Positions 34,269 through 42,928 of a stretch of DNA of 59,811 nucleotides are shown one piece after another. The stretch comes from Actinomadura sp. 6K520 (GTDB lineage: Bacteria > Actinomycetota > Actinomycetes > Streptosporangiales > Streptosporangiaceae), in the NCBI RefSeq assembly GCF_004349245.1, contig NZ_SMLC01000029.1, forward strand, positions 1 to 59,811. Reading direction: 5' to 3'. Position 1 is the stretch's first letter; every line of letters starts with the position of its first letter. The translations under genes were made by a program, and so were the position numbers. The notes under the pieces are model-generated. The model saw only the letters and a program-made list of their open reading frames with translations, was not told where the DNA came from and made no database searches.

Positions 34269-35323
34269 CGGCGACACCTCGCGTCCTCGATCGGGATGCC
34301 GGTCGGCGGGGGCCGGTTCGTCAGGTCCGAACCCGCGTAGTGGACGCCGATCAACGTGACCTCGCACTGGTAGAAGTTCATCCACGACCCGTAGGAGGCC
34401 AGCCGGCCGAACGTCTGCAGCTTGCCGGGGGTCCGTTCCAGGAAGCGCTCCAGCAGCGGCGCGTCCCGGTCGAGGTTGTCGCTGAGGCGGCCGAGCTGGA
34501 CGATGTCGTCCTTCAGCGGGTCCCGCGCCACCTGGAGCAGCCCGGCGGTCGCCGACATCAGGTCGCCGATCGCGCCGATCGCCTCCCCGATCGGCCTGCG
34601 GTCGGCGGCCAGCCCCGAGGTGAGCCTGCGGAGCGTGGTGACCAGGTCGACGAGCTGCCGGTCCCGCGTGTTGATCGTCTGGACCACGCTGTCGAGGTTG
34701 GTGATGACCTGGCCGATCACCTCGTCCTTGGCGGCGAGCGTGCTGGTCAGCTGCCCGACCGTGCGCAGCAGGCTCTCGACGGTGCCCGCCTCGCCCTGGA
34801 GCACCTTCACGATGGACTCGGAGAGCTTGTTGGCGTCCCCGGGCGACAGCGCCTGCATCAGCGGCTGGAAGCCCTGGAAGAGCTGGGTGAGGTTGAGGGT
34901 CCCCGCCGTGTTCTCCACCGGGATCGTGTCGCCGGGCTTCAGCGTCTCGTTGGGCGAGCCGGTGCCCTGGTCGAGGGCGATGTAGCGGCCGCCGACCAGG
35001 TTGAGGTACTTGACCGCGGCGGTCGCCGACGCCGGGACGTCCCGGTCGCGGTCCACCTCGAACGTGACGAGGGCGAGGCGCCGGTCGGTCACCTCGATCT
35101 TCTCGACCTGGCCGACCTCGACGCCCGCGATCCGGACGCCGTGACCCGGGTGCAGTCCGGCCACGTCGGTGAACTTGGCGTGGTAGGTGACGCGGTCGCC
35201 GCTGGTGGCGCCGGTGATGCTGGACGCGAGCAGCGCGGTCGCCAGCACCGTCACCACAATGAAGATCAGCGAGCTGGTGAGGGGGAAGGCGAGCCCCTTC
35301 AGGCCCTGTCCGGTGAGCCTCAC
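34265..35323 (-). CDS. mceB: Mce-family protein (MceB position)
   Basis: A GTG start overlaps the MceA stop (GTGA). The 352-aa protein has an N-terminal membrane helix (LIFIVVTVLATALLAS), an MlaD domain (VAGLHPGHGVRIAGVEVGQV) and the helical region, and is the shortest of the six. It ends with a Cys-containing segment (YQCEVTLIG, IEDARCRR). Confidence 0.92.
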   Translation of the reverse strand: MRLTGQGLKGLAFPLTSSLIFIVVTVLATALLASSITGATSGDRVTYHAKFTDVAGLHPGHGVRIAGVEVGQVEKIEVTDRRLALVTFEVDRDRDVPASATAAVKYLNLVGGRYIALDQGTGSPNETLKPGDTIPVENTAGTLNLTQLFQGFQPLMQALSPGDANKLSESIVKVLQGEAGTVESLLRTVGQLTSTLAAKDEVIGQVITNLDSVVQTINTRDRQLVDLVTTLRRLTSGLAADRRPIGEAIGAIGDLMSATAGLLQVARDPLKDDIVQLGRLSDNLDRDAPLLERFLERTPGKLQTFGRLASYGSWMNFYQCEVTLIGVHYAGSDLTNRPPPTGIPIEDARCRR

Positions 35324-36600
35324 TTGACCGTCACCTCCGTGCCCCGGTAGATGGGTCCGACGAGCACGCTCGACCAGTCCGGCAACTCCTCGGGGACCTG
35401 GTCGAGCGGGGGGCCTGCGAGCTCGTTGACCAGGTCGTTCTCGGACGCGGAGTTGGCCGGGCCGAGACCGCCGCCCGCGGTGCCGCCCTCGCCGGGAACC
35501 CCTCCGGCGGGCAGCACCCGCGTCGCCCCGCCGCCGGTCGGCAGGTACGGGACGCTCGGGCAGCGGGGCCCGCCGCCCGCGTCGTAGCGCGGCGCGTCCG
35601 CACCCGGCCTGTAGCGGCCCTTGTGCGGCACCGACACCACGATGCCGTGCACGCCGGGACGGTCGGTGCCCTTGCCGAGGGCCCGGTCCATCTCCGGGAC
35701 GAAGTCGGCGAGCGTGCGGAACGTGCAGGGCGCCGCGGGGGCGTAGCGGCGCATCAGCTCCAGGCTCCCCCGGCTCTCCGCCGCCAGGTGGATGATGATG
35801 CCGGAGTTGTCCTCCAGGAATTCCCGGAGGTCGGCGGCCGAGCGCGATATCGACGCGTACAGGTCGGAGAGCGCGGTGCGCTGCTCCAGGATCGTGCGGC
35901 TCGTCACCGTCAGGTCCGTGAGCGCCTGCAGCAGGTCGGGCGCGGCGTCGGACGCGTTCCGCGAGAACTCCGCCAGCTCGGCGAGGTTGCGGGTGAGCGC
36001 CGGCATCTCGGGGTTCAGCTTCCGCAGCAGCGCGTCGAGCTGCTCGAAGTTGCGGCCGATCTGGTCGCCGCGCCCTTCGAGGGCGGTCGACATCGCGTTC
36101 AGCGTCGCCGAGAGCTTGGCCGGCTGGATGGTGTCGAGCAGGTCCATGGTGTGGTTGAGCAGCTCCGCCAACTCCACCGCGTTCCTGCTGCGGTCCTCGG
36201 AGATGACGTCGCCGTCGGCGATCGGCGGCGCCTGCGTCCCCGGCGGCGGCGTGAGCGCGACGTACCGGGCGCCGAACACCGTCGTCGGCAGCAGCATCGC
36301 GGTGGCGTCGGACGGCACCCGGTCCGCCATCTCCGGCTTCAGGGCCAGCTCCAGCGCCGCCCCGTCCCCGTCCGCGCGGATCGACCGGACCTCGCCGACC
36401 ACGACGCCGCGGACCTTCACGTCCGCGAGCGGGTGCATCTCGTGTCCGGCCGTCCCGGTGCGCAGCGTCACCATCGTGGCCTCGGTGAACCGCTTGTTGT
36501 AGATCGCGACCGAGAGCCAGATCAGCAGCGCCGGGACCAGCAGGAACGCCACCCCGGCGAGCCGCCGCCCGACCACGTGCATGGTGCCCGATCTCGCCAT
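35320..36600 (-). CDS. mceA: Mce-family protein (MceA position)
   Basis: The 426-aa protein is the first Mce subunit after the permeases. It has an N-terminal helix (AGVAFLLVPALLIWLSVAI), an MlaD domain (MHPLADVKVRGVVVGEVRS, ~55-130), the helical Mce region, and a long Gly/Pro-rich C-terminal tail with paired Cys (APCTFRTL, PRCPSVPYL). The ATG lies one base from the YrbEB stop. In mycobacteria MceA often dictates substrate, but nothing visible here distinguishes cholesterol from fatty-acid import. Confidence 0.93.
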   Translation of the reverse strand: MARSGTMHVVGRRLAGVAFLLVPALLIWLSVAIYNKRFTEATMVTLRTGTAGHEMHPLADVKVRGVVVGEVRSIRADGDGAALELALKPEMADRVPSDATAMLLPTTVFGARYVALTPPPGTQAPPIADGDVISEDRSRNAVELAELLNHTMDLLDTIQPAKLSATLNAMSTALEGRGDQIGRNFEQLDALLRKLNPEMPALTRNLAELAEFSRNASDAAPDLLQALTDLTVTSRTILEQRTALSDLYASISRSAADLREFLEDNSGIIIHLAAESRGSLELMRRYAPAAPCTFRTLADFVPEMDRALGKGTDRPGVHGIVVSVPHKGRYRPGADAPRYDAGGGPRCPSVPYLPTGGGATRVLPAGGVPGEGGTAGGGLGPANSASENDLVNELAGPPLDQVPEELPDWSSVLVGPIYRGTEVTVK

Positions 36601-36601
36601 G

Positions 36602-37438
36602 TCAGCCCGTCACCTTCACCGTCGTCGTCGCGCCCCAGATGGCGAGGCTGATGAAGAAGTCCGTCACGCTGATCAGCACGATCGCGGTGCGGACCGCACG
36701 GCCGACGGCCACGCCCACGCCGGCGGGACCGCCGACCGCGCGGTAGCCGTAGTAGCAGTGCGCGAGCACCACCATGACGCTGAAGATCAGCACTTTGACG
36801 AACGACAGCACCACGTCCTCGGGGGCGAGGAAGATGCCGAAGTAGTGGTCGTAGGTGCCGGCGGACTGCCCGTTGAACCACAGCGTCACCTGCCTGGACG
36901 CCATGAACGAGCTGAGCAGCCCGATCCCGTACAGCGGGATGATCGCGACGGTGCCCGCGATGATGCGGGTGGTCACCAGGTACGGCAGGGACGGGACGCC
37001 CATGCCCTCCAGCGCGTCGATCTCCTCGTTGATCCGCATCGCGCCGAGCTGCGCGGTGAACCCGGCGCCGACCGTCGCCGACAGCGCCAGTCCCGACACG
37101 AGCGGGGCGATCTCGCGGGTGTTGAAGTACGCCGACACGAACCCGGTGAACGCCGACGACCCGATCTGGTCGAGCGCCGCGTACCCCTGCAGGCCGACCA
37201 CGACGCCGGTGAACATCGTCATGCCGATCATCACGCCGACGGTGCCGCCGATCACCGCCAGCGCGCCGCTGCCGAACGCGACCTCGCCGAGCAGCCGCAG
37301 CGACTCGCGCATGTAGCGGCGGACGGCGCGCGGCGTCCACAGCAGCGCCTTGACGTAGAAGACGAGCTGGTCGCCGGGCCGGTCCAGCCACGACACCAGT
37401 TTCACCGGCCGCAACCGGCGTGCCCCGGGGATCGCCAT
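36602..37438 (-). CDS. yrbEB: Mce-system permease YrbEB
   Basis: The 278-aa integral membrane protein has an MlaE fold: about five or six transmembrane segments, the signature AVGAGFTAQLGAMRINEEIDALEG region, and a GMGVPSLPYLVTTR loop that would couple to the ATPase. It pairs with YrbEA as the heterodimeric permease of the importer. It lies one base after the YrbEA stop. Confidence 0.93.
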   Translation of the reverse strand: MAIPGARRLRPVKLVSWLDRPGDQLVFYVKALLWTPRAVRRYMRESLRLLGEVAFGSGALAVIGGTVGVMIGMTMFTGVVVGLQGYAALDQIGSSAFTGFVSAYFNTREIAPLVSGLALSATVGAGFTAQLGAMRINEEIDALEGMGVPSLPYLVTTRIIAGTVAIIPLYGIGLLSSFMASRQVTLWFNGQSAGTYDHYFGIFLAPEDVVLSFVKVLIFSVMVVLAHCYYGYRAVGGPAGVGVAVGRAVRTAIVLISVTDFFISLAIWGATTTVKVTG

Positions 37439-37439
37439 G

Positions 37440-38228
37440 TCACGCCCCCTTCGGCGGGACGACCTGCAGGTAGATCGCCGTCAGTACGAGGTTGACGAAG
37501 AAGAGCAGGAGGAACGTGATGACGACGGACTGGTTGACCGCGTCCCCGACGCCCTTCGGCCCGGGGCTCGGGTTCAGCCCGCGGTAGGCGGCCACGACGC
37601 CTGCGATGAACCCGAACAGCAGTGCCTTGAGCTCGCTGACGTACAGGTCGGGAAGCTGCGCCAGTGCCGAGAATGAGGCGAGGTAGGCGCCCGGTGTCCC
37701 GTCCTGCATCAGCACGTTGAAGAAGTAGCCGCCCGCCACGCCGACGACGGAGACCAGCCCGTTCAGCAGGACCGCGACCGCCATGCAGGCGAGCACCCGG
37801 GGGACGACGAGGCGCTGGATGGGCGAGACGCCCATCACCTCCATCGCGTCCATCTCCTCGCGGATCGTCCGCGAGCCGAGGTCGGCGCAGATCGCCGAGC
37901 CCGCCGCGCCGGAGATCAGCAGCGCCACGATCAGCGGGCTCGCCTGCTGCACGACGGCGAGCACGCTGGCGCCGCCGGTGAGGGACTGCGCGCCGAGCTG
38001 CTTGGCCAGCGACCCGACCTGCAGCGAGATGACCGCGCCGAACGGGATCGACACGAGCGCCGTCGGCAGGATCGCCACGGACGCGATGAACCAGAACTGC
38101 TGGATCAGCTCGCGCATCTGGAAGGGCCGCCGGAACGTCATCGCGACGACGGTCCCGGCGAGCGCGAACAGCCCGCCGATCTGGCGCAGCGCGCCGGTGC
38201 CGGGGGTCGTGCTCTCAGGCGCCGCCAT
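37440..38228 (-). CDS. yrbEA: Mce-system permease YrbEA
   Basis: The 262-aa protein has the MlaE permease fold with the conserved EEMDAMEVMGVSPIQRLVVP coupling segment and ISGAAGSAICADLGSRTI ahead of it. Its start overlaps the end of the ATPase gene by 14 bp, placing it second in the operon. With YrbEB it forms the membrane channel beneath the Mce hexamer. Confidence 0.93.
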   Translation of the reverse strand: MAAPESTTPGTGALRQIGGLFALAGTVVAMTFRRPFQMRELIQQFWFIASVAILPTALVSIPFGAVISLQVGSLAKQLGAQSLTGGASVLAVVQQASPLIVALLISGAAGSAICADLGSRTIREEMDAMEVMGVSPIQRLVVPRVLACMAVAVLLNGLVSVVGVAGGYFFNVLMQDGTPGAYLASFSALAQLPDLYVSELKALLFGFIAGVVAAYRGLNPSPGPKGVGDAVNQSVVITFLLLFFVNLVLTAIYLQVVPPKGA

Positions 38229-39216
38229 GGCCGCCCGCCTCCTGCCGGTTGCGGCGCCCGGCCAGGATGGCCTGCTGCGCGGGATGGGGAAGGCTCGGGA
38301 GCATCGCGTCGAGGCGCTGCGCGTGGCGCTGCTCGCCCCGGCGCGGCGGCATCCCGGGCGTCGGGCGCAGCTGCGGCGGGATCTCGATCGTGCGGCGGCG
38401 GCGCGGCGCGGAGGCGGCCGCCGCGGCGGCCTCGGCGGCCAGGGCGGCGGCGTCCTTCTCCTCCGACATCCCGATGGGGCCGCGCGGGTCGCCGTGCAGG
38501 AACTGCGCGACGGCCGGTTCCCGGCTCGTGAGCAGCGCCTCGCGGGGGCCGAACGCGATCAGGTCGCGGCGGTAGAGCATCCCGATGTTGTCGGGGACGG
38601 TCGCCGCGATCTCGATGTTGTGCGTGACGATCAGCATCGTCGCGTCGATCCGCGCGTTGACGTCGATGAGCAGCTGCGACAGGTAGGCGGTGCGGACGGG
38701 GTCCAGGCCGGAGTCGGGCTCGTCGCACAGGATGATCTCGGGGTCCAGGACCAGCGCGCGGGCGAGCCCGGCGCGCTTGCGCATGCCGCCGGAGATCTGG
38801 CCGGGCAGCTTGCGCTCCTCGCCGGCCAGCCCCACCATCTCCATGCGTTCCAGGACGATGCGCCGGATCTCGGACTCCTTCTTGCGGGTGTGCTCCCGAA
38901 GCGGGAACGCGATGTTGTCGAAGAGGGACAGCGAGCCGAACAGCGCGCCGTCCTGGAACATCAGGCCGAACCGCCGGCGGGCCTCGTAGACCTTGCGGTC
39001 CGGGTCGTTGACCATGTCGACGCCGTCGATGAGCACCCGTCCCCGCTCGGGCTTGAGGAGCCCGATCAGCGACTTGAGGAACACCGTCTTGCCGGTCCCC
39101 GACGGACCGAGCAGCACGCTCACCTCGCCCTCGGGCAGCGTGAGCGTGACGTCGCGCCAAATGGTCTGCGGTCCGAACGCTTTCGTCAGACCTTCGACCA
39201 CGACTTCAATTCCCAA
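38215..39216 (-). CDS. mceG: Mce-system ABC ATPase (Mkl/MceG type)
   Basis: The start is TTG at 39216. The frame is closed three codons upstream by a TGA, so no ATG or GTG start exists upstream. The 333-aa protein has Walker A GPSGTGKT at 37-44, the signature ISGGM at 141-145, Walker B IILCDE at 161-166 and a switch His in IVTHN. A basic, Ala-rich C-terminal tail of ~80 residues extends past the ABC core. It energises lipid import by the YrbE/Mce complex. Having the ATPase at the head of the operon differs from mycobacteria, where mceG is usually unlinked. Confidence 0.93.
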   Translation of the reverse strand: MGIEVVVEGLTKAFGPQTIWRDVTLTLPEGEVSVLLGPSGTGKTVFLKSLIGLLKPERGRVLIDGVDMVNDPDRKVYEARRRFGLMFQDGALFGSLSLFDNIAFPLREHTRKKESEIRRIVLERMEMVGLAGEERKLPGQISGGMRKRAGLARALVLDPEIILCDEPDSGLDPVRTAYLSQLLIDVNARIDATMLIVTHNIEIAATVPDNIGMLYRRDLIAFGPREALLTSREPAVAQFLHGDPRGPIGMSEEKDAAALAAEAAAAAASAPRRRRTIEIPPQLRPTPGMPPRRGEQRHAQRLDAMLPSLPHPAQQAILAGRRNRQEAGGHGGA

Positions 39217-39253
39217 CGACCATCACCACCCTGTCCGGCCGGGTCAAGCGAGG

Positions 39254-39283
39254 ACGTTACGGGCCAGTAGACCCCGAATTCAA
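39254..39283 (-). promoter_or_regulatory. Possible mce operon promoter
   Basis: On the minus strand TTGAAT (39278-39283) and TAACGT (39254-39259) are 18 bp apart, ~38 bp upstream of the TTG start. The match is moderate. Confidence 0.4.
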
Positions 39284-39333
39284 TAGCGACCGGCAGGATT
39301 CCCTGGCCATAGCCGCAAATGGCCTTGAAAATT

Positions 39334-39378
39334 GTCACCGGCTTAGTATTCGATCTTCCCCGATCCGTCGCCGGTGAC
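39334..39378. promoter_or_regulatory. 9-bp inverted repeat in the mce/PucR divergent region
   Basis: GTCACCGGC (39334-39342) and GCCGGTGAC (39370-39378) are perfect inverted arms 27 bp apart in the 470-bp gap between the mce operon and PucR copy 3. The size suits a dimeric regulator, plausibly that PucR protein. A smaller GGCCAT/ATGGCC pair lies at 39305-39324. The remainder of the gap holds the two promoters and nothing else recognised. Confidence 0.45.
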
Positions 39379-39523
39379 TACTTGGCGGTAACATGAGGGC
39401 CGTCGGCGGGACGCCGGCCCGCACTCCACGGAGGGGATTGTCAACGGGACAGCATCCGGACCGCGGTTTTGTCACATCTCGCGCAAAGAAGCAGCCTGGC
39501 GCCGCCGATCCCGGCCGGAAGCC

Positions 39524-39552
39524 TTGTCAGCGGTCACTGACGACTTTATGTT
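39524..39552 (+). promoter_or_regulatory. Promoter of PucR copy 3
   Basis: TTGTCA (39524-39529) and TATGTT (39547-39552) are 17 bp apart, leaving a ~128-nt leader before the ATG at 39687. Confidence 0.55.
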
Positions 39553-39686
39553 CGCTAGTGTTCCTCGATCCCGCCCAAGGGTGTCCGCCACCGCTCGGCA
39601 CACCCCGCCGACGCCACCGTTCCGCTCCGGGGCGGGCAGCACGGCGCCGGTGTCCAGCAGGCCCGATGCGGAGGTTTCCCATACCT

Positions 39687-40910
39687 ATGTCGCAGGCATT
39701 GGAATTGTCTGAAACAAGCAGAACCATCTTCGCTGATTTCATCCGCCTGCTGCGTTCGGAGCTGCCCGACGTCACCCAGGAGGTCGTTACCGAGATCCGT
39801 AAGTCGATCCCGGAGTACAACCGTTCGGCGGATTCCGCCTATGACCAGATTCTGCGGATCAGCACCGAGTTACTCCTCGCCGGTTTCCTGGACACCTTCA
39901 GCGAGCCCGGCGCGCCGCTCACCCAGCGCGACGAGACCTGCCGCGCGGTCGGGCAGTTCGAGGCCATCGAGGGACGCAACCTCGACCACATCCAGGCCGC
40001 GACCCGGATCGCCTTCCACATCGCCTGGCGCCGCACCGTCGTCATCGCCGAGCGCGAGGAGATCCCCACGTCGATCGTCTCCAGCACGGTCGACGCGATG
40101 CTCGGCTACCTGGAGGAGGCCGTCGCCCAGATCCGGCTCGGCCACCAGCAGGCCACCGGCCACGCCGACGTGCGCCGCCGCGAAGACCGGCGACGGCTCC
40201 TGCACCTGATCCTCCAGCAGCCCGCCGTCGTCCCCGAGGCGATCGAGGACCTGGCCAGGGCGACCTCCTGGTGGCCGCTCCCGGAGGAGGCCACGCTCAT
40301 CGCCGTCCACCCCGAGGCGCCCTGCACCCGCGCCGCGCTGGACTCCGACGTCCTGGTGGACCTGGACTCCGCCGAACCGGCCATGCTCGTCCCCGGGCCG
40401 CTGACCGAGGCCCGCCACGCCATGCTGCACGCCGCCCTGTCGGACGCGACCTGCGTCGTCGGCCTCACCGTCCCGCTGGAGCGGGCCACCCACTCGCTCC
40501 GGTGGGCGCGGCGCGTCCTCGCCCTGGCCGAGGAGGGCGTCATCAAGGACGGGTCGCTCATCCCCTGCCAGGACCACCTGATGACCATGTGGCTGCTGTC
40601 GGACCCGCCGCTCGTGGAGGAGCTCACCCGCCGGCACCTGGAGCCGCTGCGGGAGATGTCCGACGGGCAGCGCCGGCGGCTGGTCGAGACGCTCGCCGAG
40701 GCCGTCACCACCCGCTCGACGGCCGTCGACATCGGCGAGCGGCTCAAGATCCACCCGCAGACCGTGCGGTACCGGCTCCGGCAGCTCGAAAGCTACATGG
40801 GCGACAGCCTCGACGACGCCGACACCCGGTTCTCCCTCGACGCCACCCTCCGCGCCGTCCGGCTGCGCAACCGGCGCAACCCCGGACGCGGCGGCGACCC
40901 CCGCGGCTGA
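39687..40910 (+). CDS. PucR-type regulator with RsbRD-like N-terminus (copy 3), divergent from mce
   Basis: The start ATG 39687 matches the N-terminus of the other two paralogs. ATG 39666 is possible, but GGAGG lies 12 bases before 39687 and after 39666. The 407-aa product has the RsbRD-like helical domain (LPDVTQEVVTEIRKSIPEY; NLDHIQAATRIAFHIAWRR), a middle region with the conserved RWARRVLALAEEGVI helix, and the C-terminal PucR HTH (LKIHPQTVRYRLRQLE). Divergence from the mce operon makes it the likely mce regulator. Confidence 0.82.
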   Translation: MSQALELSETSRTIFADFIRLLRSELPDVTQEVVTEIRKSIPEYNRSADSAYDQILRISTELLLAGFLDTFSEPGAPLTQRDETCRAVGQFEAIEGRNLDHIQAATRIAFHIAWRRTVVIAEREEIPTSIVSSTVDAMLGYLEEAVAQIRLGHQQATGHADVRRREDRRRLLHLILQQPAVVPEAIEDLARATSWWPLPEEATLIAVHPEAPCTRAALDSDVLVDLDSAEPAMLVPGPLTEARHAMLHAALSDATCVVGLTVPLERATHSLRWARRVLALAEEGVIKDGSLIPCQDHLMTMWLLSDPPLVEELTRRHLEPLREMSDGQRRRLVETLAEAVTTRSTAVDIGERLKIHPQTVRYRLRQLESYMGDSLDDADTRFSLDATLRAVRLRNRRNPGRGGDPRG

Positions 40911-40958
40911 CCCCCGCACCGCACAGTCTTATATGTGCGCTCAGTCCTCGATGTCCGC

Positions 40959-41339
40959 TCAGTCCTCCAGGTCCGCTACGAGGACGTCCATGTAGCGGGC
41001 GGCGAACCGTCCCGCCGCGGGGAGCTCCCGGGCCTCGTCCGCGGTGAGCACGCGCGGGCGGGCGATCCGCCGGGCCCGCCCGAGCCGCTCCACCCCGCCG
41101 CGCCCCTCGGCGAGCAGGTTGCGGACCCAGTCGGTGTCCGCCCCGTACGGCAGCCCGATGACGAGGGTCCGGCCGCTGCGGAACGCGGTGACCGGCGTCC
41201 GGTACTCGCGCCCCGACCGGCGCCCCTTGTGGACGACCATGGCAAGAGGCGGCACGTAGGGCGCGTAGACCCCCTGGATCCGGTTGGTGACGGCCTTGTT
41301 GAAGCCGCGCATGGCCCGAGGTATCAGCGGTTTCACCAT
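40959..41339 (-). CDS. F420-type deazaflavin-dependent nitroreductase family protein
   Basis: The 126-aa protein matches the FDOR/Ddn family by GRRSGREYRTPVTAF, the cofactor-binding LPYGADTDWVRNLLAEG and the PRVLTADEA helix. These beta-barrel enzymes use F420 or flavins to reduce quinones and other substrates. Its start is 43 bp downstream of the monooxygenase stop, on the same strand, so the two may be cotranscribed. Confidence 0.82.
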   Translation of the reverse strand: MVKPLIPRAMRGFNKAVTNRIQGVYAPYVPPLAMVVHKGRRSGREYRTPVTAFRSGRTLVIGLPYGADTDWVRNLLAEGRGGVERLGRARRIARPRVLTADEARELPAAGRFAARYMDVLVADLED

Positions 41340-41382
41340 GGTTCCTGCCTAGCACGCCCGCGGCGTCCCCGCGCGGGAGGCT

Positions 41383-42846
41383 CTAGCTGGTGATCGTGTA
41401 CTCCTCGGGCTTGACCTTGCGGGAGCCGGCCCAGTACTCGAAGGTGTGGCCCGGCCAGATCGTGCGGTTGACTCCCTGGTCGTCCAGGTACCAGCTGTTG
41501 CAGCCGCCCTCGTTCCACACCGCGCGGCGCAGGCGCCGGTGCATGCGGTCGTTGTAGCGGCGCGCGGCGGCCGGCTTCGGCTCGATCGTGTCGCCGCCGC
41601 GCTCCTGGAGCAGCCGCAGGCAGCTCAGCACGTGCTGGATCTGCACCTCGATCATGAAGACGACCGAGTTGTGGCCGAGCCCGGTGTTCGGGCCGAGCAG
41701 CATGAAGAAGTTCGGCAGGCCCGGCACCGTGGTGCCGCGGTGCGCCTCGATCCCGTTGGCCCAGATCTCCTGCAGCTTGACGCCGTCGCGGCCGGTGACG
41801 CGCAGGTCGGTGAGGGCGTCGGTCACCTTGAAGCCGGTGCCGTAGATGATGCAGTCGACCTCGTACTCGCGTCCGTCCGCGGTGACGACGGAGTTCTCGG
41901 TGACCTCCGCGATCTCGGACGTCTCCAGCTCCACGTTCGGGCGGGTCAGCGCGGGATAGTAGTCGTTGGACAGCAGGATCCGCTTGCACCCGATCGTGTA
42001 GTCCGGCGTCACCTTGGCGCGCAGCTCCGGGTCGGAGATCTGCCGCGCGATGTGCCGGCGGGCCAGGAACTCCTGCGGGCCGGACAGCCGCGGGTCGATC
42101 GTGAAGCCGACGGCGCGGGCCTCCAGCGTCCAGTAGATCCCGTTGCGGAAGGCGCGGGCGGCGCCCGGGACCTTGGTGAAGACCGAGCGCACCGGCGCCG
42201 GGATGGACACGTCCGGCTTGGGCTGGATCCACGGCGCCGTCCGCTGGAACACGACGAGGTCGGCGGCCTTCTTCGCGACCTGCGGCACGAACTGGATGGC
42301 GGACGCGCCCGTCCCGACGACGGCGACGCGCTTGCCCGCGAGGTCGTAGGAGTGGTCCCACTCGGCGGAGTGGAACGCGGTGCCGCGGAACCGCTCGATG
42401 CCCGGCAGGTCCGGGTAGGACGGGACGTGCAGGGCGCCGATGCCGGACACGATGGCCTTCGGCGTCAGGGTCGACCCGTCCGTCAGCGTGACGTTCCAGC
42501 GCCGGGCCTCGTCGTCGTACTCCATGGCGTCGACGGCCGCGCCGAAGCGGATGTGCTCGCGCACGCGGTACTTGTCGGCGGTGCTCTCCATGTAGGAGCG
42601 GATCTCGGGCTGCGGCGCGAACATGCGCGTCCAGCCGGGGTTGAGCTCGAACGAGAAGGAGTACATGTGCGAGGGGACGTCGCAGGCGCAGCCCGGGTAG
42701 GTGTTGTCGTGCCACGTCCCGCCGAGCGCCTCGCTCTTCTCCAGGACGACGAAGTCGTGGAAGCCGTTCTGCTTGAGCCGGATCGCCATGCCGAGACCGG
42801 CGAAGCCGGCGCCGATGATGACGATCGTGGGGGCACGCTCGCTCAT
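41383..42846 (-). CDS. Flavin-containing Baeyer-Villiger-type monooxygenase
   Basis: The 487-aa enzyme has a FAD Rossmann motif (GAGFAG at 12-17), an NADPH motif (GTGASA at 178-183) and the Baeyer-Villiger fingerprint FRGTAFHSAEWD at 153-164. The W-R-x-D region and a C-terminal WPGHTFEYW segment fit the class. It should oxidise ketones to esters or lactones, or heteroatoms, using NADPH and O2. It is divergent from a TetR gene across an operator-bearing 82-bp gap, so it is very probably that repressor's target. The mce and di-iron neighbours suggest lipid or sterol substrates, which is inference. Confidence 0.9.
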   Translation of the reverse strand: MSERAPTIVIIGAGFAGLGMAIRLKQNGFHDFVVLEKSEALGGTWHDNTYPGCACDVPSHMYSFSFELNPGWTRMFAPQPEIRSYMESTADKYRVREHIRFGAAVDAMEYDDEARRWNVTLTDGSTLTPKAIVSGIGALHVPSYPDLPGIERFRGTAFHSAEWDHSYDLAGKRVAVVGTGASAIQFVPQVAKKAADLVVFQRTAPWIQPKPDVSIPAPVRSVFTKVPGAARAFRNGIYWTLEARAVGFTIDPRLSGPQEFLARRHIARQISDPELRAKVTPDYTIGCKRILLSNDYYPALTRPNVELETSEIAEVTENSVVTADGREYEVDCIIYGTGFKVTDALTDLRVTGRDGVKLQEIWANGIEAHRGTTVPGLPNFFMLLGPNTGLGHNSVVFMIEVQIQHVLSCLRLLQERGGDTIEPKPAAARRYNDRMHRRLRRAVWNEGGCNSWYLDDQGVNRTIWPGHTFEYWAGSRKVKPEEYTITS

Positions 42847-42861
42847 AACCCATCCTCTCGC

Positions 42862-42898
42862 GTAACCTACTTCCGGTAAGTTACCTGGAGTAGGTTAC
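42862..42898. promoter_or_regulatory. TetR operator between the monooxygenase and its regulator
   Basis: GTAACCTAC (42862-42870) and GTAGGTTAC (42890-42898) are perfect inverted arms. Between them GGTAAGTTACC (42875-42885) is a second palindrome of the same core. A further GGTAGGT half-site follows at 42903. The clustered half-sites support cooperative TetR binding. Confidence 0.65.
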
Positions 42899-42928
42899 TG
42901 ACGGTAGGTCCAACAGGGAGGTTCTGCT

